Shown one piece after another: positions 1 to 8,669 of a stretch of DNA of 52,032 bases (position 1 is the stretch's first letter; each line of letters opens with the position of its first letter). A program made the position numbers and the translations under genes. Source of the DNA: an uncultured Treponema sp. (GTDB lineage Bacteria; Spirochaetota; Spirochaetia; Treponematales; Treponemataceae); assembly GCA_900316905.1 (NCBI GenBank), contig ONET01000016.1, forward strand, positions 1 to 52,032. The letters are read 5' to 3'. The notes beneath the pieces are model-generated. The model was not told the origin of the DNA. It saw only the letters and a list, made by a program, of their open reading frames with translations, and made no database searches.

Positions 1-80
1 ATACTATAAAAATGCGGAAAAGGCAACAGAGAACAAGCGCGAGGCAGCGCGACGCGCCCCTATTCATTCCGCAATTTTTT

Positions 81-89
81 TGCTATATT
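81..89 (+). promoter_or_regulatory. Extended -10 promoter of ftsH
   Basis: TGCTATATT is an extended -10 (TGn plus TATATT). It ends 7 nt before the ftsH ATG, so transcription should begin at or next to the start codon. No good -35 and no ribosome binding site are visible. Confidence 0.55.
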
Positions 90-96
90 TATTTAT

Positions 97-2121
97 ATGA
101 GCGAACAAAAAGACAACAAAAAAAGAAATAAAAAAAACGAAGACGACCAGTTTGACTTTTTCAAGCTTTCGGCGGACGACGACGGAAAAAAAGGCTCCAG
201 CGGCGGAAAGGGCGGCTTTCCCTTTTGGCTTATAATCGTGACGGCAGTTTTGGTCTTGGGTTTCATGAACGTGTTCTCAAGCTCGGCCAACGAGCGCATG
301 ATTGACTTTTCTGAGTTCCGCAAGCTTGTGATGAACGGAACGATCAAGGAAGTCGAGCTGAGCGACAGCTATTTTTACGGCTACGTTTCCCCGCGCGACG
401 AGCAAAAGGAAGACAGCCGCCCGGCCATTCCCTTTTTCATGCAAAGCGGAAGAAGCCCCGACTACAAGACGGTCGGCGTTTTGACGGAACCTTTCATAAA
501 GCTTTTGGACGAATTGGACACGCGCTACAAATTCATCCGCCAGCAAAACAACTACCTCATTCAAATATTGCTGAACATTCTCCTGCCCATCGGCCTTTTG
601 ATGCTGATGTACTTTTTCATTTTCCGCAAGATGGGCGGAGGCGGCGGAATGGGAAGCCTCTTTGGCGTAGGCGGCGGAAGGGCAAAAGCCGTTGACGAAG
701 GCAAGGTAAAGACAAGATTCGCCGATGTTGCCGGCGTGGACGAGGCCAAAGAAGAATTGGTCGAGGTCGTGGACTTCCTAAAGACGCCCAAAAAATACAC
801 CGACATCGGCGGAAAAATTCCCAAGGGCGTTTTGCTCGTCGGCCCGCCCGGCACCGGAAAAACATTGCTGGCCCGCGCGGTCGCGGGAGAAGCAGGCGTT
901 CCCTTCTTTAGAATTTCAGGCTCAGACTTTGTCGAAATGTTTGTCGGCGTTGGCGCCAGCCGCGTCCGCGACTTGTTCCGCAGCGCCCGCGAAAAGGCGC
1001 CCTGCATCATCTTCATCGACGAGCTTGACGCGATTGGAAAAAGCCGCGTCAACAATCTTGGCGGAAACGACGAGCGCGAGCAGACGCTCAACCAGCTGCT
1101 CGTCGAAATGGACGGCTTTGACAACGAAAAGGGTTTGATTGTTTTGGGCGCCACAAACCGCCCCGACATCTTGGACCCCGCCCTCTTGCGCCCGGGCCGC
1201 TTTGACAGGCAAGTCACGGTGGACAAGCCCGACGTAAAGGGCCGCGAGGCCATTTTGCGCATCCATTCAAAGAACGTAAAAATCGATCCATCTGTTGACT
1301 ACACGGCGCTGGCCCACGCGTCAAGCGGCTTTAGCGGCGCGGACTTGGCCAACATCGTAAACGAAGCGGCCCTCCTTGCCGTGCGCAACGGAAGAAAGCA
1401 AGTGATTATGGCCGACTTTGACGAGGCGATTGAAAAAGTCATCATAGGCCTTAAGAAAAAGAGCCGCGTGGAAAAGGAAAAGGAGCGCGTTTGCGTAGCC
1501 TACCACGAAACCGGCCACGCGCTTGTGAGCGCCTTCACTCCCGGAAGCGACCCGATACACAAAATAACGATTTTGCCCAGAGGCGCCGGCGCCTTGGGCT
1601 ACACGATGTACCGCAGCGAGGACGAGCAGCTTTTGTACACAAAGAAGGAACTCTTGGGCAAAGTTGACGGCTTGCTTGGCGGCCGCGCGGCCGAAGAAGT
1701 GATTTTCGGCAAGGACGAAATCACCACCGGCGCGTCAAACGACATAAGCCGCGCCACCGACATCATAAAGAGAATGATCACCGACTACGGCATGAGCGAC
1801 AAGTTCAAGAACATGACGCTGGGAAAAAGCGGCCGCGGCTACGGCGGAGTTTCGGAGCCGGAGCTTGTGCGCGAATTCAGCGAGGAAACGCAAAAATACA
1901 TTGACAACGAAATCGCCCGCATAATGGAAGAGCGCTACACGGCGGCGGTCAAGCTTTTAAAGAGCAAAAAAGATTTGCTTGAAACGATAGCAAGGCGCCT
2001 TTTGGAAATCGAAACGATGGAAGGAAAGGAATTTCTTGAAATCATCGAATCCCAAAAAGCAAGCGAAGCGGCGCCAAAAGAAGCCAAGAAAACTACTCGT
2101 CGCTCTCAGCGGCAAGAGTAA
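97..2121 (+). CDS. ftsH: ATP-dependent zinc metalloprotease FtsH
   Basis: Membrane-anchored AAA+ protease that extracts and degrades misfolded or short-lived membrane and cytosolic proteins as a hexamer. The 674-residue product has a Lys/Asp-rich cytoplasmic N-terminus of about 40 residues, longer than usual, TM1 at about 41-58, a short periplasmic domain, TM2 at about 153-177, Walker A GPPGTGKT from residue 249, Walker [12 protein letters not shown] near 303, the second-region-of-homology arginines (RPGRFDRQ), and the zinc site HETGH at 470-474. The promoter -10 lies 7 nt upstream, so the mRNA is probably leaderless. The 3' end overlaps the convergent gene at 2093-3625 by 29 bp. The identification is secure. 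Confidence 0.97.
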   Translation: MSEQKDNKKRNKKNEDDQFDFFKLSADDDGKKGSSGGKGGFPFWLIIVTAVLVLGFMNVFSSSANERMIDFSEFRKLVMNGTIKEVELSDSYFYGYVSPRDEQKEDSRPAIPFFMQSGRSPDYKTVGVLTEPFIKLLDELDTRYKFIRQQNNYLIQILLNILLPIGLLMLMYFFIFRKMGGGGGMGSLFGVGGGRAKAVDEGKVKTRFADVAGVDEAKEELVEVVDFLKTPKKYTDIGGKIPKGVLLVGPPGTGKTLLARAVAGEAGVPFFRISGSDFVEMFVGVGASRVRDLFRSAREKAPCIIFIDELDAIGKSRVNNLGGNDEREQTLNQLLVEMDGFDNEKGLIVLGATNRPDILDPALLRPGRFDRQVTVDKPDVKGREAILRIHSKNVKIDPSVDYTALAHASSGFSGADLANIVNEAALLAVRNGRKQVIMADFDEAIEKVIIGLKKKSRVEKEKERVCVAYHETGHALVSAFTPGSDPIHKITILPRGAGALGYTMYRSEDEQLLYTKKELLGKVDGLLGGRAAEEVIFGKDEITTGASNDISRATDIIKRMITDYGMSDKFKNMTLGKSGRGYGGVSEPELVREFSEETQKYIDNEIARIMEERYTAAVKLLKSKKDLLETIARRLLEIETMEGKEFLEIIESQKASEAAPKEAKKTTRRSQRQE

Positions 2122-3625
2122 GCGCCCGGCCTGAAATCTCATAGGCCGCGTTTGACATAATCTGCGCCGGTTGCAAGACCAGCGCGTTTTTGTCAACTTG
2201 GGCCGCGGCCTTCTTTCCGCGCTTTTTTTCCTTTTCGGTCGGCTCCACAATCTTTGTTCCATAACGAATCAAATAAACGCTTCCAATGTAGCGCTCGTCC
2301 GAGCGCGAATTGAATTGGATCACGTAATTGTCCGCCACTTGCGAAACATAGTAAACGCCGTTTTCCACAGAGTTTTCGCTTTGAATCATGTAAAGGCCGT
2401 TCTTAAAGCCAATCAAGGCGCCGTCCGGAGCCGACCACTGATGGACTTCCTCCAGGCGCTCGCGCAAGTCTTCAAGGCCGGTCGTGTCGATTTCATTGGA
2501 AGGAAAATCGTTGGCGTTTTTCATTTTCTTGTAATTTCCGTTCCAAAGCGCGTCGGCGCCGATTCTCATTCGCACGTCGTCGTAAACATGGACGCGCATT
2601 TCGTCAAGGCCGGTAAGGCTTATGTCAAAGCGGCGGCGGAGGTTTTCGATGGAAGCGTTGACGGTGCTCAAATAAATTCCGTTCCTGTAAAGGTTGGAAT
2701 TTTGCCAGTTGTAAACTTCCTGGGAATCCCCTTCCAAGAAAATAACCTCGGAATTTTTGTAGTCCAAAAAAATGTAGCGAATCTCGTCGCCCTCGTTGTC
2801 AATCTTATACCAAAGTCCGTTCAAGTAATTCGCGAAGGTTTCAACAGTTCCGTCTTGAATTTTAGCAAGTTCCGCCGCCGCGATATTTTTTCCGGCCACA
2901 AAAATTTGGCGTGACTGGACATAGCGCTGGCTTGCGGGGTCCCATTCGTATTCAGTCTGAACTTGGCTAAGGCTGCCCGCGCCTTCCCGCGTGTCGCTCG
3001 AATACGTCCAAACAGGAAAGCTTCTTCCAGACGACTGCGAAAGCTCGTAGGTTTCAGTTCTGTTGTATTGCTGAATGAAAATAGTTCCGTCGCTTTTAAA
3101 GTCGCCGATTTTTGAAAGCCCCCGGCGGGAACAAAAGTACATTTGCAAGACGGCAAGGCCTTCGTCGGTAAAGCCTTGGTAAACCAAAGCGGTCCGGTGG
3201 TCGCCGGTCACGTCCATTCCGTTGTAAGAGAAAGACTTGAATTGCGTGACTTCAGTCTTTAATTCCGTGACGCGGTCGTACAAGGTTGTCTGCGGATTGT
3301 ACAAGCCGATGATCAAATACAAGAAGGGATTTCCCGCCTTGCGGACGACCAAGATTTCGTCGTCCAAATTGTCGCCGTCCAAATCTATTCCCATAGAGCT
3401 TAGCAAGCTTTCGTCCGGCTTTAGCGGCATGAAAGAAACCACGCCGGAATCTTCAAGGCCAAGCGCGTTGTCTTGGTCGGAAGAGCCTTGAGCGCGAGCG
3501 TCTTGCGTTTGCGCCACGTCTTCCGAGGGTCCGCCGCCGGAAGAGTCGGCAGTTTTTCTGGTCAGGAACACAACAAGAAGCAAGGCCGCTATGACGACAA
3601 AAAAGGCTGCTAAAAACCGTCTCAT
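2093..3625 (-). CDS. Membrane-anchored conserved protein, possibly pallilysin-related
   Basis: A 510-residue protein with one N-terminal hydrophobic segment (about residues 4-22, no lipobox Cys), an acidic Ser/Gly linker, then a long beta-rich extracytoplasmic region. It includes a segment typical of VCBS/FG-GAP-like repeats ([14 protein letters not shown], followed by [15 protein letters not shown]). I recall treponemal proteins of this size named pallilysin-related adhesin, but I see no HExxH protease motif, so that name is only a guess. The ATG directly abuts the TAG stop of the upstream gene at 3626, with GGAGAG inside that gene's last codons as ribosome binding site, so the two are translationally coupled. 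Its 3' end overlaps ftsH by 29 bp. Confidence 0.6.
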   Translation of the reverse strand: MRRFLAAFFVVIAALLLVVFLTRKTADSSGGGPSEDVAQTQDARAQGSSDQDNALGLEDSGVVSFMPLKPDESLLSSMGIDLDGDNLDDEILVVRKAGNPFLYLIIGLYNPQTTLYDRVTELKTEVTQFKSFSYNGMDVTGDHRTALVYQGFTDEGLAVLQMYFCSRRGLSKIGDFKSDGTIFIQQYNRTETYELSQSSGRSFPVWTYSSDTREGAGSLSQVQTEYEWDPASQRYVQSRQIFVAGKNIAAAELAKIQDGTVETFANYLNGLWYKIDNEGDEIRYIFLDYKNSEVIFLEGDSQEVYNWQNSNLYRNGIYLSTVNASIENLRRRFDISLTGLDEMRVHVYDDVRMRIGADALWNGNYKKMKNANDFPSNEIDTTGLEDLRERLEEVHQWSAPDGALIGFKNGLYMIQSENSVENGVYYVSQVADNYVIQFNSRSDERYIGSVYLIRYGTKIVEPTEKEKKRGKKAAAQVDKNALVLQPAQIMSNAAYEISGRALTLAAESDE

Positions 3626-4789
3626 CTATCTCTCCAAGTAAACGCGAATTCTTTGGGCCAAAGCGCGGAGGCGCTCTCGCGAAACGTCGCACTCATCTTC
3701 GATTCCGCCCAAGGCGCCGGCGGATGAAGACGCGGCCCAAAAGCGGACGTCGTCGGCCTGCCTGTCAACAGCCTCCGCGCGCGCGGCGGTCGGAGCCAGC
3801 AAGCTTATGTTTGTAAGGTTTTCCTGCGCCGAAGATGAAGACAGCTGTCCCAAAATTAGCGGCGCGTTGTTTTTGCTCGCCAGCAAGACCGCGACAATTT
3901 GAGGCGCGATGATTCCGTGCTCGGCTTGATTGTCGTAGCGCGGAAAAAACGAATCGTTGTAATACTTTATCAAGTTAAATTCAATTTTGCGGCGGTCGCT
4001 CAAAAACATCGCGGCGGCGGCGACTTTTCCTTCCCGCATAAAATAGCGGATGTCGTTCAAGCTTGTCTTTGTCCATTTTGGAAAAAGCAGGCCCTTTTCC
4101 TGCATGGCCCTTATTTCGTCAAGAACGCGCGTCAAGCCTTCCGGCAAAGTGTTCTTGTTCATGGCCGAAGACTCTCTTACAAGCTCAAGCATTTTTTTGT
4201 ACTCGTCGGCGCCGTAAAGAATTTCGGACATGGCGCTGGCAAAGCCCAAAAGGTCCTTGTCGTTTCCGCCGGCGCACAAGAGCGGGATTTCATATTCCTT
4301 CTTGGCGGCTTCCAAATAACGAAGCAAGGCTCCGTAATTATTGGGAATTTCAAGGCCAAGAGTTTTTCGTCCCGGCTCAAAGTATGAAATTTCAAAATGG
4401 TCAAGCAAAATCGGAAGCGCGTAGTTGGCGCCGTCGGCAAGCGTGGACTTCCTGACTGAAATCGGAAGCGCCTCCATGACGCCCTGCCCCACCGGAACAA
4501 AGTTTTTTGCCCTTTGCTTCAAAGCCAAAGAATTTTTGGCGACCAAAAGCGAGTATTTTTTTTCAACGCCCAAAGGAAGGGCGGCGCTGTCGTCCAGCTC
4601 AAAATAGCGGACCCGCCCCAAATTCATATTGCCGATTTCAGACTTGACGCCGTCTTGAATTTCTTTTTCAACGCCGTAAAAGGCGACTCGGACGGTCTTG
4701 GATTTTATTACGGCTGCGGAAAGCAAGGCTCCCAGCGCGCAAAGCGCCGCCCCGGCCGCGATTACAATCAGGATTCGTTTTTTTTGCAT
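3626..4789 (-). CDS. Membrane-anchored periplasmic solute-binding-like protein, function unknown
   Basis: A 387-residue protein with an N-terminal signal anchor (about residues 5-27) and an extracytoplasmic domain. The pattern VRVAFYGVEKEI near the start and alternating alpha/beta segments resemble extracellular solute-binding proteins (for example SVRKSTLADGANYALPILLDHFEISYF), but no specific family is recognisable. It leads a two-gene unit with the 510-aa protein, the stop and start codons being adjacent. Its -10 (TATAAT, 4798-4803) ends 8 nt before the ATG and no Shine-Dalgarno is present, suggesting a leaderless mRNA. An inverted repeat sits upstream of the promoter. Confidence 0.6.
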   Translation of the reverse strand: MQKKRILIVIAAGAALCALGALLSAAVIKSKTVRVAFYGVEKEIQDGVKSEIGNMNLGRVRYFELDDSAALPLGVEKKYSLLVAKNSLALKQRAKNFVPVGQGVMEALPISVRKSTLADGANYALPILLDHFEISYFEPGRKTLGLEIPNNYGALLRYLEAAKKEYEIPLLCAGGNDKDLLGFASAMSEILYGADEYKKMLELVRESSAMNKNTLPEGLTRVLDEIRAMQEKGLLFPKWTKTSLNDIRYFMREGKVAAAAMFLSDRRKIEFNLIKYYNDSFFPRYDNQAEHGIIAPQIVAVLLASKNNAPLILGQLSSSSAQENLTNISLLAPTAARAEAVDRQADDVRFWAASSSAGALGGIEDECDVSRERLRALAQRIRVYLER

Positions 4790-4797
4790 TTCTATAT

Positions 4798-4806
4798 ATT
4801 ATAACA
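4798..4806 (-). promoter_or_regulatory. Extended -10 promoter of the 3626-4789 gene
   Basis: On the minus strand TGTTATAAT is a perfect extended -10, ending 8 nt before the ATG. A TTGCAA lies upstream (4819-4824) with a short 15-nt spacer, or 17 nt to an alternative TAATAT. Confidence 0.6.
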
Positions 4807-4825
4807 GAAACAAAATGCTTGCAAT

Positions 4826-4842
4826 AGCGGCTTGCCGCCGCT
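4826..4842 (-). repeat. Inverted repeat AGCGGC-N5-GCCGCT beside a -35 region
   Basis: Perfect 6-bp arms with a 5-nt spacer, followed on the minus strand by ATTGCAA. The same arms, spacer length and position relative to a TTG-type -35 recur at 48822-48838. It could be an operator or the weak terminator of the upstream cNMP-binding gene; no T-tract follows. Confidence 0.5.
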
Positions 4843-4864
4843 TTAAGGCCTAAAAAAGGAGCCG

Positions 4865-5377
4865 TCATTCGCCATGAACTTCGTCGATGAGCGCCTCGTA
4901 CAAAAGCATCAAATCCTTGTTGGAACGGCGAAGGGCGCCGGCGATTCTTCGCGAGATGCGATACATGACATGGTAGCCCAAGAGCGGCTCCTTGTCGCAA
5001 AGTTCCTTGAATTCCTTTCCGTCAAGCTTGAGCGCCTCGCAGTCCGTCAGCGCGTAGACAGACGCGGATCTTGTGTCCTTGTCAACAAGCGCCACTTCGC
5101 CAAAGAAAACGTTCTGTTCCGTCGTAAGGTTGGCCACGGCAAATTGGTCGTTGTTGGGAGTCTTTCTTCGCACTTGGACAGTTCCCTCATGCAAGATGTA
5201 GAGCGCGTCGCCCACGTCGCCTTCTTTTATTATGACGGAACCTGCGTCAAATTTTATCGGCTCAAGGATTCCGCAAACCGCTTTTAAAAGCCGGACATGC
5301 TCTTGGTCTTCAATGTTCAAGTCTGAAAATATTTCCAATTTGGAAAGTTTGGCTATCAATTCATCGGCGCATTCCAT
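4865..5377 (-). CDS. Stand-alone cyclic-nucleotide-binding protein (first copy)
   Basis: A 170-residue protein consisting almost only of a cNMP-binding (CAP_ED) beta-roll. The phosphate-binding cassette reads FFGEVALVDKDTRSASV at residues 91-107, with the conserved Gly-Glu pair and the Arg (103) that contacts the cyclic phosphate. The C-terminal helix (about 135-168) lacks the helix-turn-helix of Crp/Fnr regulators, so it is not a transcription factor by sequence. It is the last gene of a four-gene unit and follows the K+ channel-like gene at 5401-6564 with a 23-bp gap holding AGGAGG-like sequence. It probably acts in trans as the ligand-sensing subunit for that channel; this role is inferred from context only. 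Confidence 0.85.
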   Translation of the reverse strand: MECADELIAKLSKLEIFSDLNIEDQEHVRLLKAVCGILEPIKFDAGSVIIKEGDVGDALYILHEGTVQVRRKTPNNDQFAVANLTTEQNVFFGEVALVDKDTRSASVYALTDCEALKLDGKEFKELCDKEPLLGYHVMYRISRRIAGALRRSNKDLMLLYEALIDEVHGE

Positions 5378-5400
5378 TCAGCGTTTCCTCCTGCAAAAAA

Positions 5401-6564
5401 TTATTCCGCCAGCTTTCCGCGAATGAAAATCGCTTTTGAGCTTTCGGCGATGACGTAAGAATCCGGCGGATTGAAAATCGGAATGTTGCTTTTTAGCGTC
5501 TTGACTTTTTTTAGGTTGGCTACGATTCTTTCCATGTCGGGGGTCTTTTGCGCTTCGGCAAGCGCTTCCTGTTTTCTTATGTAAAAGTTGCCTGTGTTTT
5601 CAAGAATGCCGATAAGGATGTCCTTTCCGTCCAAGGAATCTTTGTAGGCCCCGTATGAGCCGCCGACAAACTGCTGCGGTATGTCAAAAAGCATAAGGCC
5701 CTGCGCGCCGTTTTCCGAGGCAAGCTCGCGCAAAATGTGGCTCATTCCTTGCGCGCTTGAAGCCTGGACCAAAAGATTTTGCTCGTAATCGCTAGTCATT
5801 ATTATTTCGTCGCAGCGCGCGAGCGACAAGTGCTTTTCAAATTTTGAGTCAATTATTTCGGCGACGCAGTAAACGCGCGGATTGAGGTTTTTTATGGTTA
5901 TCACAGAAAGCACCGTCCGCGAATCAGTTTCAAGGCTTGAAAAATCCTCCGACTTATCGGCCAAAATCAAGGCGCGGGCCGCGCTTTTTATGTGGGCCTT
6001 CACAAGGTCGGATTCGTCGGTAAAGTCGCCGCGCAAAAAGTTCACGGCCTTGAGCTTTTCATTGGCCTGAATCGATTCAATTTGCGAATGGCTGGCGTTG
6101 TTCAAAATTACAATTTGCTCCACAGGAACTTCAGGATTCGCAATCAAGATTCCCTCAAGAATGCTTTCAAAGTTCGGCTTCCAGCCGCAAATCAAAAAGT
6201 GATTTTTCATATTGCTCATTTTTAAAAGCCCCCTGTCTTTCTTTTGCTGCTTGTCCAAAATAAAGGACGCGAATTTTCCGGAAAGCGCGCCGAATATCGC
6301 CACGCCGACCAGCAATAATGTCATCGCCGCAAGCCGCCCCCCAAAGGAAGCCGGAGCGATGTCTCCGTAGCCTACGGTCGTCACCGTCACTATCGTGTAC
6401 CAAAGCGCGTCGAACAAAGTGTTTATGGCGGAATTTGTCTTTTGCTCCGAAGCGAATATCACAAGCATTATGACAAAGAGCAAAATAAAAACCGCCGACC
6501 AAACCTTTACGCTTGAATTGTTGAGAACCCTGGCGATTTTTTCAAAAAACTTCTTTCCTTTCAT
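5401..6564 (-). CDS. Two-TM potassium channel with RCK domain, canonical filter
   Basis: A 387-residue protein with TM1 at about 20-38, a pore helix, the K+ selectivity filter TVGYGD at 63-68, TM2 at about 76-95, then a cytosolic RCK/TrkA-N-like domain starting HFLICGW near 118. This is the MthK-type plan; the RCK strand-1 motif has the BK/MthK-like ICGW rather than a GxGxxG, so NAD binding is doubtful. No cyclic-nucleotide domain is fused. Instead separate cNMP-binding genes flank it: 6568-7101 upstream (3-bp gap) and 4865-5377 downstream. It is a close paralogue of the protein at 7082-8287 along its whole length. Confidence 0.9.
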   Translation of the reverse strand: MKGKKFFEKIARVLNNSSVKVWSAVFILLFVIMLVIFASEQKTNSAINTLFDALWYTIVTVTTVGYGDIAPASFGGRLAAMTLLLVGVAIFGALSGKFASFILDKQQKKDRGLLKMSNMKNHFLICGWKPNFESILEGILIANPEVPVEQIVILNNASHSQIESIQANEKLKAVNFLRGDFTDESDLVKAHIKSAARALILADKSEDFSSLETDSRTVLSVITIKNLNPRVYCVAEIIDSKFEKHLSLARCDEIIMTSDYEQNLLVQASSAQGMSHILRELASENGAQGLMLFDIPQQFVGGSYGAYKDSLDGKDILIGILENTGNFYIRKQEALAEAQKTPDMERIVANLKKVKTLKSNIPIFNPPDSYVIAESSKAIFIRGKLAE

Positions 6565-6567
6565 TTG

Positions 6568-7101
6568 TCAGTTGGTTCCTTCTATCTCGCGGAAAAGAGC
6601 CGCGTAAAGCGTGGCGATGTCCTTGTAGGAACGCTTTATCACTTGCTGCATCCGCTGGGTGATTTGCCTGTAAACATAAAAGCCCAAGCGCGGATGGGCC
6701 TTGCAAAATTCCACAAAGTCCGCTCCGTTCAATACCAGGACCTCGCACTTCCCCACCGCGCGCACGGTGGCAGACCTTGTCTCTTCGTCAACAAGCGCGG
6801 CCTCGCCAAAAAACACCGCGAAGCTGTCGTCCAAGTCGGCTATGGCAATCTCGTCGTTGAACTGCGTCTTTCTAAAAATTTGGATGGCGCCCGCGTAAAG
6901 GATGTAAAGGTCCTTTCCAAGCTCGCCTTCTTTTATGATAAGGTCGCCGTCGCTGTAAGATTCCGCAGAAAACTTTTCATAAAGCTCCTCGAACATTTTC
7001 TTGTCCTCTTCGTCGTTTTCCGAAAAGTCCCTGAAAATGCCGATGTTTATCATTCTTGGGAAGGCTTCTTCAAACGGAACTTTACTTATTTCCATCTTCA
7101 T
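6568..7101 (-). CDS. Stand-alone cyclic-nucleotide-binding protein (second copy)
   Basis: A 177-residue paralogue of the 4865-5377 product. The phosphate-binding cassette is FFGEAALVDEETRSATV at about 97-113, with GE and the phosphate-contacting Arg (109) intact, and there is no DNA-binding domain. Its start overlaps the end of the 7082-8287 channel-like gene by 20 bp, and its stop lies 3 bp before the next channel gene, so all four genes should be one mRNA. Alternating channel / cNMP-binder order suggests duplication of a two-gene module. Confidence 0.85.
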   Translation of the reverse strand: MKMEISKVPFEEAFPRMINIGIFRDFSENDEEDKKMFEELYEKFSAESYSDGDLIIKEGELGKDLYILYAGAIQIFRKTQFNDEIAIADLDDSFAVFFGEAALVDEETRSATVRAVGKCEVLVLNGADFVEFCKAHPRLGFYVYRQITQRMQQVIKRSYKDIATLYAALFREIEGTN

Positions 7102-8287
7102 CTTTAGAGCCTCCCTTGACCTTTATAAATATCGCCTTCATTCCATAGCGCAACGCAAAGTCGTCGTCAGGCAAAAGGACAGGCTCGTTGCTTTTTAATG
7201 TTTTCACTTTCATCAAATTGTCGATGACTTTTTCGACGTTGGGATTTTTATGGGCCTCCCGGATAGCGTCGCGGCGGCGGCGCTGGAAGTTTCCGGTGTT
7301 CAAGAGCAAGCCCACCAGCATTGACTTTTTGTCGCCCGACTCGCTCATCTCCTTGGCGAAGTCGCCGTAAGTCTTTCCGTAAAACTTGTAAGGAATCTGC
7401 TCAATCGTGACTCCGGCCTTGGAGTCGGTTCCGATCATCGCGCGGATTACGTTTGAAAAGCCCTTTCCGCTGGAAGCCGTGGCAAGCAAGTTGTGCTCGT
7501 ATTCCGTGGTAAGGATTATTTCGTCGCAGTGCGCCAAGTTAAGGTGGTTCTCAAACTTGGAGTCGTAAATTTCCGCCGCGACATAAATGGAAGGGTTCAA
7601 GTTTTTTATCGCCAATACGGCCAAGACGGTGCGGCTGTCTATCTCCAATTGGGTTGAATTCTTTGACTCGTCTGAAATTATCAAAACCCTTTCGGCGCTT
7701 TTTATCAGCGCCTTTTTCAAAACCTCTTCGTTTGTAAAATCGCCGGCTACGTAGTTGAGCTCCTTAAAGTCAGGCTGGCTTCTGATTTGCGCGATTTGTT
7801 CCGGCGGCGCTTCGTTCACCAGGACAATTTGGTCGGGCGTCAAGTCCGGGGAGGCGCTTAAAACGGCTTGGAGAATTTTGTCCATGTCGGACTTCCAGCC
7901 GCACAACAAAAAATGCTTAGTAAGGTTGTTCAATTTTGCAAGCCCCCTTTCCTTTTGATTTTGGCTATTGATAAAAACCGATGAAACTTTCGCTAGAACT
8001 GTTCCATAAAGACAAATGCGCACGACGCTTGAAAGAAGCGTTATCGCGCGGCCCACGAACGTTGTCGGCGAAAACCGCACCACGCCGGTGACAAAGGCGA
8101 ACAAAAAATACCAATAGCTGTCGCCGATGGAATAAATTGACTTTCCGCGCTCGTAATAATACGCCGTGTACACAGTGAACAGAAAAAAAAGCGGCAAAAG
8201 AATTCCAAAACGCACGGCGTTTGAATGCCACAGTTCCGAGACTCTCTTTTTGAATTTTTTACGCCGCGCGCCTTTTTTATGTGCCAT
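7082..8287 (-). CDS. Channel-like RCK protein with degenerate selectivity filter
   Basis: A 401-residue paralogue of the 387-aa channel. It has a basic N-terminus, TM1 at about 26-44, a pore-helix-like stretch, TM2 at about 79-100 and a C-terminal RCK-like region (FLLCGWKSDMDKIL, then a DFTNEEVLKKALIKSAERVLII segment matching its paralogue). The pore loop is clearly alignable (DSYWYF...FVGR versus DALWYT...FGGR), but TTVGYGDIAP is replaced by VTGVVRFSP, one residue shorter, so no K+ filter can form. It may be a non-conducting regulatory subunit or a pore of other specificity. It is the first gene of the operon, with a promoter at 8308-8336 and no clear ribosome binding site. Confidence 0.85.
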   Translation of the reverse strand: MAHKKGARRKKFKKRVSELWHSNAVRFGILLPLFFLFTVYTAYYYERGKSIYSIGDSYWYFLFAFVTGVVRFSPTTFVGRAITLLSSVVRICLYGTVLAKVSSVFINSQNQKERGLAKLNNLTKHFLLCGWKSDMDKILQAVLSASPDLTPDQIVLVNEAPPEQIAQIRSQPDFKELNYVAGDFTNEEVLKKALIKSAERVLIISDESKNSTQLEIDSRTVLAVLAIKNLNPSIYVAAEIYDSKFENHLNLAHCDEIILTTEYEHNLLATASSGKGFSNVIRAMIGTDSKAGVTIEQIPYKFYGKTYGDFAKEMSESGDKKSMLVGLLLNTGNFQRRRRDAIREAHKNPNVEKVIDNLMKVKTLKSNEPVLLPDDDFALRYGMKAIFIKVKGGSKDEDGNK

Positions 8288-8307
8288 GACTTTTTTCTAG
8301 GCTTTCA

Positions 8308-8336
8308 ATTATATAAAATCCCGTCGTTTTTTTCAA
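8308..8336 (-). promoter_or_regulatory. Sigma-70-type promoter of the channel/cNMP operon
   Basis: TTGAAA (8331-8336) - 17 nt - TATAAT (8308-8313) on the minus strand. Expected start near 8301, giving a leader of about 14 nt before the ATG at 8287. Confidence 0.75.
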
Positions 8337-8360
8337 TAATACGTGCCCATTGCTCGCTTA

Positions 8361-8637
8361 TTGACAGCTCCGCTCGTGTTTTTGCCCGCTCATTGACAGC
8401 TCCGCTCGTGTTTTTGCTCGCAAAACAATAATCGTTAGTTCGAGCGGATTTCGCGCGAGCGCGGCGCGATAATTGACAGCTCCGCTCGTTTTTTTTGCTT
8501 GCAAAACCACAATCGTTGATTCGAGCGGATTTCGCGCGAGCGCGGCGCGATTGACAGCTCCGCTCGTGTTTTTTGCTCGCAAAACAATAATCGTTAGTTC
8601 GAGCGGATTTCGCGCGAGCGCGGCGCGATAATTGACA
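8361..8637. repeat. Tandem repeat array, about 80 bp per unit, upstream of alaS
   Basis: TTGACAGCTCCGCTCG-type starts recur at 8361, 8393, 8473 and 8551, with a final TTGACA at 8632. The three long units (8393-8472, 8473-8550, 8551-8631) are nearly identical and 78-81 bp long; the first is only 32 bp. Each unit holds TCCGCTCG and CGAGCGGA, able to pair as an 8-bp stem, and a GC-rich GCGCGAGCGCGGCGCG stretch. The last TTGACA is the -35 box of alaS. A partial dispersed copy lies at 26314-26338. No protein is credible here. Confidence 0.9.
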
Positions 8638-8660
8638 CGAAAAACCCAATTCAATATAAT
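8632..8660 (+). promoter_or_regulatory. Consensus sigma-70 promoter of alaS
   Basis: TTGACA (8632-8637) - 17 nt - TATAAT (8655-8660), a perfect consensus. The alaS ATG starts 9 nt after the -10, so the predicted mRNA has a leader of only about 0-3 nt. The -35 box is the first six bases of a repeat unit. Confidence 0.9.
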
Positions 8661-8669
8661 TGAAAGACT

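Noticed and set aside
2171..2914. A 247-aa plus-strand reading frame opposite the 510-aa membrane-anchored protein
   Set aside because: It lies fully antisense to a gene with signal anchor, coupling and ribosome binding site; its sequence has no domain features and reflects codon-bias shadowing.
7082..8287. Frameshift explaining the missing selectivity filter
   Set aside because: The frame is continuous and aligns to its paralogue on both sides of the loop; only one residue is missing and no alternative frame restores TVGYGD.
8361..8637. Possible CRISPR array
   Set aside because: The roughly 80-bp units are contiguous and almost identical throughout, with no unique spacers, no cas genes and only three long units.
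8305..8654. Repetitive proteins of 98-114 aa read from the repeat array on the minus strand
   Set aside because: They are translations of the DNA repeats in two frames, contain the channel-operon promoter and have no ribosome binding site.
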